Shown one piece after another: positions 42,520-49,212 of a stretch of DNA of 64,000 bases. The position numbers were made by a program, and so were the translations under genes. Under the pieces are notes generated by a model. That model was not told the DNA's origin. It was given only the letters and a program-made list of their open reading frames with translations, and searched no databases. The first letter of the stretch is position 1. Each line of letters starts with the position of its first letter. Source of the stretch: Candidatus Latescibacterota bacterium (GTDB taxonomy: Bacteria; Latescibacterota; UBA2968; UBA8231); contig JAJEFJ010000082.1 in assembly GCA_022820485.1 (NCBI GenBank), forward strand, positions 124,001-188,000, read 5' to 3'.

Positions 42520-42671
42520 AAGCTGCATCCTCCTCTATGCGGTTTATCCAAAACCGCTTTCCTTTCGGATGTATTTCCCCCACATCCGAAACTCCCTGCT
42601 CTTCCATATTAGGTACCATCATAGCTTAATGCAGCCAAGAGTCCCCATACTGGCTCATTAGCAACAGGAGG
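42517..42671 (+). promoter_or_regulatory. Structured leader of the sigma factor gene
   Basis: Two hairpins: GCGGTTT/AAACCGC (42539-42545 with 42551-42557) and TTTCGGATGT/ACATCCGAAA (42563-42572 with 42582-42591). They are enclosed by GCTGCAT/ATGCAGC (42522-42528 with 42629-42635) or ATTAAGCT/AGCTTAAT (42517-42524 with 42623-42630). CCTCCT at 42529-42534 is the exact complement of the Shine-Dalgarno AGGAGG at 42666-42671. Such pairing could close the ribosome site, as the rpoS leader does in enterobacteria. No known riboswitch class was recognised. Confidence 0.5.
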
Positions 42672-42680
42672 CGTCAAGTT

Positions 42681-43526
42681 ATGACTACCTTGCAGACCGA
42701 TTCTATCGTCGATCAGTATTTCCACGAGATCGAAGATGCCGTCGGGCTATCGTCCGAGGACGAAGTGGCCATCGCCCAGCAAATAAAAGAGGGCGATGAA
42801 GAGGCTTTATCCGATCTGGTTAAAGCCAACCTGCGCTTTGTCGTAAGCGTGGCGAAGCAATATCAGAATTTGGGCTTGCCGCTTTCGGATCTGATCAACG
42901 AGGGGAACTTGGGACTTATCATCGCCGCCAAGCGCTTTGACGGCACGAAGGGCTTCAAGTTCATTTCCTATGCCGTGTGGTGGATCCGCCAGTCGATCCT
43001 GCAAGCGTTGGCCAATCAGTCGCGCATCGTGCGGTTGCCGCTGAATCGCATCGGCGAACTGACGCGCGTCAATAGGGTGCTTAACAAGCTCGAACAGGGG
43101 CTAGGGCGTCCCCCAGAAGTAGAGGAAATAGCCGAAGAGCTAGAGGTCGAACCCGGTGATATGGAACTCCTGTTGCGGTTGGCCCAAAGGCCGGTTTCGC
43201 TGGAGATGCCCTGCGACGAATCCGAACCGGATCGCTGTTTCGGCGATCTGATTCCCGACTACAGTCAGCCGCCCAGCGACGAGGCCCTCTCCAGCGACGA
43301 GCTCAAAGAGGAAATTTACAACGCCATGCATGCCCTAACCGAAGGCGAGGCGCGCGTCCTGAAAATGTATTACGGATTGGATGGGCACGAGCCGATGACT
43401 TTGGAGAAGATCGGGGCCTATGTCGGACGCACGCGGGAGCGGGTGCGGCAAATCAAGGAAAAGGCCCTGCAGAAGCTCCGCCATCCTGCTCGCTGCGACT
43501 CTCTCAAGGAGTATTACGCGGACTAA
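42681..43526 (+). CDS. rpoD: RpoD/SigA-type sigma-70 factor
   Basis: 281-residue group 1 or 2 sigma factor. Region 1.2 begins at DSIVDQYFHEIEDAVGLS; region 2 has NLRFVVSVAKQYQNLGL, LINEGNLGLIIAAKRFD and FKFISYAVWWIRQSI; region 3 starts at VRLPLNRIGEL; region 4.2 carries the HTH MTLEKIGAYVGRTRERVRQIKEKAL. The long acidic region 1.1 of proteobacterial RpoD is missing, as in Bacteroidota and relatives, whose main sigma factor has this size. It could instead be a stress sigma factor of the RpoS kind, which the long structured leader would suit. AGGAGG lies nine bases before the ATG. A terminator follows at 43563. Confidence 0.9.
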   Translation: MTTLQTDSIVDQYFHEIEDAVGLSSEDEVAIAQQIKEGDEEALSDLVKANLRFVVSVAKQYQNLGLPLSDLINEGNLGLIIAAKRFDGTKGFKFISYAVWWIRQSILQALANQSRIVRLPLNRIGELTRVNRVLNKLEQGLGRPPEVEEIAEELEVEPGDMELLLRLAQRPVSLEMPCDESEPDRCFGDLIPDYSQPPSDEALSSDELKEEIYNAMHALTEGEARVLKMYYGLDGHEPMTLEKIGAYVGRTRERVRQIKEKALQKLRHPARCDSLKEYYAD

Positions 43527-43562
43527 TTATCCGCTGCTGCGGGGCGAGAAAAGTGGGTGAAC

Positions 43563-43596
43563 AAGGCCACTGGCGGCTTGGCCTTATTTGATTTTT
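43563..43596 (+). terminator. Terminator of the sigma factor gene
   Basis: AAGGCCA (43563-43569) pairs with TGGCCTT (43579-43585) around a nine-base loop, followed by ATTTGATTTTT. Placed 37 bases after the sigma factor stop. Confidence 0.75.
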
Positions 43597-43616
43597 GCCC
43601 GATTTTTCGTTAATAT
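43588..43616 (+). promoter_or_regulatory. Promoter of tRNA-Asn
   Basis: TTGATT at 43588-43593, a 17-base spacer and TAATAT at 43611-43616, ending 10 bases before the tRNA. Its -35 lies in the T-rich tail of the preceding terminator. Confidence 0.5.
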
Positions 43617-43626
43617 ATCTGTTTAT

Positions 43627-43702
43627 TCCGCGGTAGCTCAGCTGGCAGAGCGGGTGGCTGTTAACCACTTGGTCGTAGGTTCGAATCCTACCCGCGGAGC
43701 CA
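43627..43702 (+). tRNA. tRNA-Asn (GTT anticodon)
   Basis: Complete cloverleaf: acceptor TCCGCGG/CCGCGGA, D-arm GCTCAGCTGGCAGAGC, anticodon arm GGTGG-CTGTTAA-CCACT with GTT, T-arm with GGTTCGAATCC. Discriminator G and encoded CCA at 43700-43702. Confidence 0.97.
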
Positions 43703-43705
43703 CTC

Positions 43706-43767
43706 AAAAAAACAGCCGGACCAACCAATCCCGATTCTCGGTAAGGTTGTCCGGCTGTTTGCATTTT
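43706..43767. terminator. Bidirectional terminator between tRNA-Asn and msrAB
   Basis: AAACAGCCGGAC (43710-43721) pairs with GTCCGGCTGTTT (43749-43760); inside are AACC/GGTT and CCGA/TCGG stems. An A-run lies on the left (43706-43712) and a T-run on the right (43763-43767), so it can stop both the tRNA transcript and the convergent msrAB transcript. Confidence 0.88.
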
Positions 43768-43789
43768 TGCAATGCCAAAGCCCTCGCGC

Positions 43790-44845
43790 TTACTCAAACA
43801 GGGCCGCGTACTCGCCGTAGCCTTCCTTGGCCAAATCCTCAACGGGAATAAAGCGCAGAGATGCCGAGTTGATGCAGTAGCGCAGCCCGGTGGGGAGCGG
43901 GCCGTCTGGAAAGACGTGCCCGAGGTGCGAGTCGGCGTATTTGCTGCGCACTTCGACGCGGGTCATAAACAGCGAATTGTCGGTGTGCTTGACGATGTGA
44001 TCCGGCTCTAGAGGCTGGGTAAAGCTAGGCCAGCCGGTGCCGGATTTGAACTTGTGCTGCGAGCTAAAGAGGGGTTCGCCAGAAACAATATCGACGTAGA
44101 TACCCGCAGCCTTGTTATCCCAATACAGATTGTGGAAGGGCCGCTCGGTGGCGTCTTCCTGTGTGACCCGAAATTGCAAGTCCGTGAGCTTGGTGTGCAA
44201 GGTGTCGATGGAAGGCTTGGCGTATTGGGCGCTGACCGTTGGCGTCGGCAGGTCTTTGCCCCACGTCTCTTCGATAAAGCGGTCGCGGCCCGATCCTCGA
44301 CGATAGCGCTGGTAGTGCTGGGGATTCTTTAGGTAGTAGTCTTGGTGATACTCCTCGGCCTGATAAAACGTAGCGGCTGGGCGGATAGGCGTGACGATGG
44401 GTTTGTCAAAGCGGCCCGATGCGTCGAGAGCTTGTTTGCTGGCTTCGGCTAAGGCGCGTTGCTCTTCATCGTGGTAGAATATGGCTGAGGTATATTGATG
44501 GCCGCGGTCGTAAAAGGACCCACTTGGATCGGTGGGGTCAAATTGACGCCAGTAGATGTCGAGAAGCTGGCTATAGGAGACGACCTCGGGATCAAAGGTG
44601 ACCAGCACGGATTCTATGTGCTTGGTCGCGCCGGAGCTGACTTGTTTGTAGGTCGGGTTTTCGCGCTCGCCGCCGGTGTAGCCGGAAACGGCTGAGACGA
44701 CCCCCTCGACCTTGTCAAAGGGCGCTTCGATGCACCAGAAACATCCCCCGGCAAACGTCGCTTGGGCGTGGTCTTGAGCGCGGCTGGTTTGAATGCTAAG
44801 CACACACAGGGCCGCGCCGGTTAGAATGAGTAGTTTGGCTTTCAT
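43790..44845 (-). CDS. msrAB: Secreted methionine sulfoxide reductase MsrA-MsrB fusion
   Basis: 351-residue fusion that repairs both stereoisomers of oxidised methionine. Residues 1-23 are a signal peptide (LLILTGAALCVLSIQTSRA), so it acts outside the cytoplasm. The MsrA domain (about 27-190) has catalytic Cys35 in FAGGCFWCIEAPF, VSGYTGG and the GHQYTSAIFYHDEEQ block. The MsrB domain (about 205-345) has SGEPLFSS, SGTGWPSF, HLGHVFPDGP and catalytic Cys324 in LRYCINSASLRF. The CxxC zinc pairs found in many MsrB proteins are absent, as in the non-zinc subgroup. An electron-donating partner is not seen nearby. Confidence 0.94.
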   Translation of the reverse strand: MKAKLLILTGAALCVLSIQTSRAQDHAQATFAGGCFWCIEAPFDKVEGVVSAVSGYTGGERENPTYKQVSSGATKHIESVLVTFDPEVVSYSQLLDIYWRQFDPTDPSGSFYDRGHQYTSAIFYHDEEQRALAEASKQALDASGRFDKPIVTPIRPAATFYQAEEYHQDYYLKNPQHYQRYRRGSGRDRFIEETWGKDLPTPTVSAQYAKPSIDTLHTKLTDLQFRVTQEDATERPFHNLYWDNKAAGIYVDIVSGEPLFSSQHKFKSGTGWPSFTQPLEPDHIVKHTDNSLFMTRVEVRSKYADSHLGHVFPDGPLPTGLRYCINSASLRFIPVEDLAKEGYGEYAALFE

Positions 44846-44908
44846 AGCTCCTCCTTTTGCGTTGGTTTTCTTAATAGACGCTCTAAGTATGCCAAAAGGT
44901 CCACACTA

Positions 44909-46408
44909 TTAAAAGTATTGCCCCATTCCCACGGAGAACGCATACGTGCCCTCTGCTAGTCCGTAGGCTATATCACCGCGCAGTACCGGCGTGTTGTACA
45001 CCTTGGGCCAGCCTAGGCGGATGCCCAAGCCAGGGGAACAGACCAAATTGGCCCTTTTGCTATCGGGTGTCCAAGCTGCGCCGCAATCCACAAAGGCGGC
45101 ACTGGCGAGGGTGTACCAAGGTCGGCGAATCAAAGTGGGCCGCGCTTCTACGTTAAAAATTACGCGTCTCGTGCCGTTGTAGCGCCGAGGGGCATAGCCG
45201 CGCAAGCCGCGCGTTAGGCCGAGGAGGAGCTGGTCGGCGTCCTCGCTGTGGTGCAGTGCTTCCCAAGCGGTGCGCAAGGCGAGCGAATGAGCCACTCCCA
45301 GCCGGAAGTACGCGGTCGCGGATGCCGAGGCTAGGAGGTTGTAAAATTTCCCCTCGCCTCGGTGCGAGCTAGTGAGCAAAGTCAACTCAGCGTAGCTGCG
45401 CTTGGTAAGCTCGAAGCGGGGAGCCAGTTGGGCCTGATATAAAGAAAAGGTCCGATCCGATCCCAAGGAGCGATGGACAAAGCCCCAACGCAGCGACAGC
45501 CAACTGCCCGTTTGTAAGTCTTCCAGCGGGCCTAAGTTGCGGATATAGCGGGTGAGCTTATAGCGGGGATGCCACACGATAAGGCCGACGCTCGGCGTGA
45601 TCCGCGTCCGGTCGGAGGGTGCGTATCCGTCGCCTGTGCGCGCGGTAAATCGGCGACGGGAAACCTGCAATTGCACTGAGGGGCGCACCTTCGTCTGCTC
45701 GCCATAGGAGCGAGTCAGCCAAATGCGGCCGCCGTCGAGTGCGTCTTGATAGCGCGTTACGAGCTGACCCTCCGAGTACAAGCGCTGCATGGCCTGTTGG
45801 CTGAACAGGGAAAAACCATAGGCGCGGCGATCGGCTAGGGTGGCAAAAGGCTGAGAGAAAGTTAGGGCATGGGCATGGCCTTCAGCACCTGCGGCGAGCT
45901 GGGCCGTCAAGGCGCGACGGCTATCGTTGAGACGTGGTTCGGCAAAGAGCAATTCGGCCCAAGGACCGGAAATGGCCCGGTCTTCAAAGCCCAAGCGCAG
46001 GCGTTGGCCGCGGCCGCGAAAATTGTAGTCGAGCGCGACCGCGCCGAAGCTTAGTTCGTCGATTTGTCCTGAGATTAAGGGGGACAAGGTGCGCGAGTAG
46101 AGATCTTCTACCGAGACCGTCATCTCGACGCCCTCGGGCCGGTCGAGTAGGCGGATGTGTACTTCGCCGATAAAGAGCAAGCGCCGCAGGTTGCGCTCTG
46201 TCTCGGCAACGCGGGTGGAATCGAGGACATCACCTGCGGCAAAGAGCAGTTCGCGGCGAATGACCTGTTCGTTGGTGCGCTCAAGGCCGTGGATGACAAT
46301 GCGGTGGATGCGTGGAAGGTCGTCTGCGGCGTGCGCGGGTCCGGCTGGGAGCAAAAGAATCGCAAGCAGGAAGCTGCGACCCAACGAGAAATATGGGTGG
46401 TACAACAT
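44909..46408 (-). CDS. Omp85-family outer-membrane protein with POTRA domain
   Basis: 499-residue protein. A signal peptide (LLAILLLPAGPAHA) is followed by a POTRA-like domain (IHRIVIHGLERTNEQVIRREL, LLFIGEVHIRLLD) and a C-terminal 16-strand-type barrel region (about 120-499) rich in alternating strands, with GLTRGLRGYAPRRYNG-type and VFNVEARPTL blocks like the bacterial surface antigen (D15) domain, ending in a Tyr-Phe pair. It is shorter than BamA (one POTRA rather than five) and closer in size to TamA-like or TPS-type relatives. It probably inserts or exports proteins at the outer membrane; the client is unknown. The ATG at 46408 is the first in frame. Confidence 0.82.
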   Translation of the reverse strand: MLYHPYFSLGRSFLLAILLLPAGPAHAADDLPRIHRIVIHGLERTNEQVIRRELLFAAGDVLDSTRVAETERNLRRLLFIGEVHIRLLDRPEGVEMTVSVEDLYSRTLSPLISGQIDELSFGAVALDYNFRGRGQRLRLGFEDRAISGPWAELLFAEPRLNDSRRALTAQLAAGAEGHAHALTFSQPFATLADRRAYGFSLFSQQAMQRLYSEGQLVTRYQDALDGGRIWLTRSYGEQTKVRPSVQLQVSRRRFTARTGDGYAPSDRTRITPSVGLIVWHPRYKLTRYIRNLGPLEDLQTGSWLSLRWGFVHRSLGSDRTFSLYQAQLAPRFELTKRSYAELTLLTSSHRGEGKFYNLLASASATAYFRLGVAHSLALRTAWEALHHSEDADQLLLGLTRGLRGYAPRRYNGTRRVIFNVEARPTLIRRPWYTLASAAFVDCGAAWTPDSKRANLVCSPGLGIRLGWPKVYNTPVLRGDIAYGLAEGTYAFSVGMGQYF

Positions 46409-46504
46409 AGGCTAGGAAATCAGGTGCAATTTGGCGGCTATCTTAACCGCTATAGAACCAGTTTGTCAAACTACAGTCTGCGCAAAAAGCACGCTGAGAG
46501 AAAG

Positions 46505-46535
46505 TTGACAGTACGTGCGAGAACGGCCTTATTCT
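46505..46535 (+). promoter_or_regulatory. Possible promoter of the lipoprotein gene
   Basis: TTGACA at 46505-46510, a long 19-base spacer and TATTCT at 46530-46535, 48 bases before the ATG. The -35 is perfect but the spacing is poor. Confidence 0.35.
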
Positions 46536-46583
46536 CGCGCTCTAAGTTCGTCTCGTCAGCTTCATTACTTGGGGGAATTTGCG

Positions 46584-47246
46584 ATGCTAAAGAATATTCT
46601 TCGATCCCGGAGCCGATCTATGTGGATCTTTGCTGGGATTCTCGGGGCCATCGGGTGCAGCCAAAATTTCAGCGACCAAGAGCCGGCGGCGGCCATGGCC
46701 GAGCGGGGATTCACCGCCCGATCCACAACCAGTGCAACACCAGCACCCGCTTTGAGTCAGGCGAGCGGCCGACAGGCGCTGGGACCACTCAGCGCGGTGG
46801 CTCCCAAAGGCTGGGTGGCGCAGCAGCCGTCCAGCTCTATGCGGGTGGCCCAATACGGCCTGCCCGGCCCGGCCGGCGAAGCGACATTGGGCATCTTTTT
46901 CTTCGGCTCAGGGCAAGGCGGAAGCATCGAGGCCAACATTGAGCGTTGGTTCGGCCAGTTCAAACAAGAGGATGGCCAACCGGCCCAAGGGCGGCGTTGG
47001 ACGCGACAGGTGGGGGGCATCGAAATAACCGGAGTTGATGTCAGCGGCACCTTCTCTGCGGGAATGGGGATGGGAGACACAACGCCCCAAGCCGGCTATC
47101 GAATGCTCGGAGCCATTGCCGTCCACCGCTCGGGCACGGTGTTTTTCAAGATGACTGGACCGGCCCAGACTGTCGGGCAATGGGCCGCTAGCTTTGATGA
47201 GTTTTTGAGCACTTTACAAGCCGGCTCCGTTGAGCCTAAATACTGA
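46584..47246 (+). CDS. Predicted lipoprotein of unknown function
   Basis: 220 residues. A basic start (LKNILRSRSRS) and hydrophobic stretch end in the lipobox-like GAIGC, giving a lipidated Cys near residue 25. A low-complexity Ala/Ser/Thr linker follows (about 30-65), then a compact domain from SAVAPKGWVAQQPSSSMRV to the end, with YRMLGAIAVHRSGTVFFKMTGP and ASFDEFLSTL. The last part recalls the PKGW/FFKMTGP pattern of small secreted domains seen in planctomycete and related lipoproteins, but I cannot name a family. The ATG at 46584 has GGGGGAA upstream. Probably co-transcribed with the HTH-MBL gene that starts seven bases later. Confidence 0.75.
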   Translation: MLKNILRSRSRSMWIFAGILGAIGCSQNFSDQEPAAAMAERGFTARSTTSATPAPALSQASGRQALGPLSAVAPKGWVAQQPSSSMRVAQYGLPGPAGEATLGIFFFGSGQGGSIEANIERWFGQFKQEDGQPAQGRRWTRQVGGIEITGVDVSGTFSAGMGMGDTTPQAGYRMLGAIAVHRSGTVFFKMTGPAQTVGQWAASFDEFLSTLQAGSVEPKY

Positions 47247-47252
47247 GGGAAT

Positions 47253-48095
47253 ATGTACACGCAATTAGAAGACGAATTCGGCGACGTCGTCGGCAAGGCC
47301 CGGCGCGGGCAGGAGATTGCAGTCGTAGCACTGGCCGGTCGGGTGGGACTGACTGCCGGGGATATTGCAAAAATCGAAGACTACGAACTGATCCCGGCCG
47401 CAGATGCGATAGAGCGACTGGCCCAAGTGCTCGGCTTGCACCCGGGCAAATTGCAGGCGAGCGCAGCGCAGGCATTTTTCCCGCGCGATCCGGCGGGCCG
47501 CTCGATTGCCGAGGCTCAGGTGGAGATGATGGTGCTCGGCAGCGGCTTTCTGATGAACGGCTACATCGTCGGCTGTGCGGCAACGGGCCGGGCCGCGATT
47601 ATCGACCCGGGGTTTGACGCGGATAAAATTCTCCAGCGCTTGGCCGCCTCCGGGCTAACGGTCGAACAGATCTTGTTGACGCACGGGCACCAAGACCACA
47701 TCAGCGCCCTCGCCGAGATTGGCCGCGCTACGAATTCTCCAGCGCGGATCCACAGTGGTGACTTGGCCCTAACGGGCAGCTTGGCCGATCGAATCGCGGG
47801 AGAACTAGCCGAAGGCGACGTCGTATCTATCGGCGAATTGCGCTTTGAGGTGCGCACCACGCCTGGGCATACGGCGGGTGGCATCAGCTTAGTCCACGAG
47901 GAAATGGCTTTTGTCGGGGATGCGCTTTTCGCCGGTTCGCTCGGCGGCACTCGCAGCGTGGGCAACTACCGGATGCAGCGCCAAGCCGTGGCTGAGAAGC
48001 TACTCAGTCTAGACGCAAACGTCGCGCTCTTTCCCGGGCATGGACCGGCTACTACTGTGGGGGAAGAACGGGAGAACAATCCGTTTTTCTCATAA
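47253..48095 (+). CDS. HTH-metallo-beta-lactamase fusion hydrolase
   Basis: 280-residue fusion. Residues about 5-72 resemble an XRE-type helix-turn-helix (GQEIAVVALAGRVGLTAGDIAKIEDYEL, IERLAQVLGLHPGKL). Residues about 85-275 are a metallo-beta-lactamase fold of the glyoxalase II kind: LTHGHQDHISAL, TTPGHTAGGISL, AFVGDALFAGSLGG and LFPGHGPAT contain all the metal ligands. GNYRMQRQ-type ends occur in persulfide dioxygenase and glyoxalase II-like enzymes. The N-terminal domain could bind DNA or serve as a dimer module. ATG at 47253, seven bases after the lipoprotein gene. Substrate unknown. Confidence 0.85.
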   Translation: MYTQLEDEFGDVVGKARRGQEIAVVALAGRVGLTAGDIAKIEDYELIPAADAIERLAQVLGLHPGKLQASAAQAFFPRDPAGRSIAEAQVEMMVLGSGFLMNGYIVGCAATGRAAIIDPGFDADKILQRLAASGLTVEQILLTHGHQDHISALAEIGRATNSPARIHSGDLALTGSLADRIAGELAEGDVVSIGELRFEVRTTPGHTAGGISLVHEEMAFVGDALFAGSLGGTRSVGNYRMQRQAVAEKLLSLDANVALFPGHGPATTVGEERENNPFFS

Positions 48096-48118
48096 GGCTT
48101 CAAACGTTGCTGAGACGA

Positions 48119-48934
48119 TTACGGGGAGTCTGCCGCTGGGCGGGGGCTTCCCTTTTCTTTGTCCTCGTTGAGTGCCCAGTCGTAGTCGTTGTATTCGATG
48201 GTTATATCTTCGGTCAGCCTAGCGGCTAGGTCCGGGAGGAGATACGGGCGCAGGTAGTTGACGATGGTAGGCATGTCTTCGGGATTGGGGCGGTCGGGCG
48301 GGAACCAAGCCGAGAAGTCTTCTCCATACCAGTCTAGAATTTTGGACAGGTAGAGCCACTTCTCCTGTAAGCGCACATGGTTGGGGTCTTGGGCAAAGCG
48401 CGTTAGTGCTTGTTCCAAGTGGGCGTCGAGATCGGGGGCGGTAAAGGCCCGGTTGTCCAGTTGCGGGCAGCTCAGGGCCGCGCAGTTGACCGCAAAGTGG
48501 ATGCGCGGCTCTTGGTAGGTTGGGCGGATGATTTTGTTTTCAATGTGATCCAGCGTCATCTCGATCCCCCCAGCAACAAAGGTCTGGCGGTTGAAAAATC
48601 CGCTTAGTACAAAGGCGTCCTTGACGCTGGCGATGGGATAGGCGTCGATGACGCCCCGCAGGGTAAAGGCGTTGTACGCATTGATCCAGTAGGCGAGTTC
48701 GTGTTCGCGGGTGGGGAAGCGGTCGGGGTGGCTTGCGGGGCTATAGAGGCCGAGGCTATCGACATAGGAGTCGAGTTGGGCGCGGTCTCTGGCTAGGGCA
48801 GCGTAGCGGACCAAGCCTTGGTCATCCACGTACTCTTGCAGCACTTGGTCGAAGGGGCCGTGGGCAAAGGGAGGGGCCGCGCAAAGAGCGACCGGGACGA
48901 GTAGCCATAAGGAGAGGAAGTAAAGTGAGCGCAT
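48119..48934 (-). CDS. Exported DUF547 protein
   Basis: 271 residues with a signal peptide (LYFLSLWLLVPVALCAAPP). The DUF547 domain spans about 60-190: ELAYWINAYNAFTLRGVID, VKDAFVLSGFF, EMTLDHIENKIIRP, and HFAVNCAALSCPQL with its conserved cysteines. DUF547 proteins are common in Gram-negative bacteria and may be thioredoxin- or protease-related, but no activity is established that I can cite. Transcribed convergently with the HTH-MBL gene, 23 bases apart. The acidic C-terminus is probably disordered. Confidence 0.82.
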   Translation of the reverse strand: MRSLYFLSLWLLVPVALCAAPPFAHGPFDQVLQEYVDDQGLVRYAALARDRAQLDSYVDSLGLYSPASHPDRFPTREHELAYWINAYNAFTLRGVIDAYPIASVKDAFVLSGFFNRQTFVAGGIEMTLDHIENKIIRPTYQEPRIHFAVNCAALSCPQLDNRAFTAPDLDAHLEQALTRFAQDPNHVRLQEKWLYLSKILDWYGEDFSAWFPPDRPNPEDMPTIVNYLRPYLLPDLAARLTEDITIEYNDYDWALNEDKEKGSPRPAADSP

Positions 48935-48979
48935 GGTTCTTCCAATGGATTAGGATGGAGATAAGGGAGATAAGAATGT

Positions 48980-49055
48980 ATGACTAGACCAAATTTTATG
49001 CTAATTACGTCAGATGACATGAACTGGGATGTGGTGGTGGCGTTTGGGTGTCCGA
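48980..49055 (+). pseudogene. Sulfatase remnant: N-terminus only
   Basis: The frame from ATG 48980 begins TRPNFMLITSDDMNWD and continues AFGCPT, the exact opening of many type I sulfatases including the two metal-binding aspartates. After about 26 residues the likeness ends: there is no CxPSR formylglycine motif and the frame soon stops (49165). The gene has evidently lost its body by deletion. The 120 bases that follow, up to the glycosyltransferase start, hold nothing I can recognise. Its position next to the two membrane glycosyltransferases suggests a rearranged polysaccharide region. Confidence 0.7.
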
Positions 49056-49212
49056 CCGAGGTTCACGCAATTTCACCAGACTTCGGCGCGGCGCAATTAT
49101 CCCATGCGGTGTGTGCAAAACGCGCGATTCGGGTCGCGCATCGCAATAGGCACTGGATGATTTGATGGATCACCTAGCGGATACAATTGGCAAGCGTGCG
49201 GACGAATAGGTG

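Noticed and set aside
46157..46942. 261-codon plus-strand frame
   Set aside because: It crosses the start regions of the Omp85 gene (opposite strand) and the lipoprotein gene without any domain likeness.
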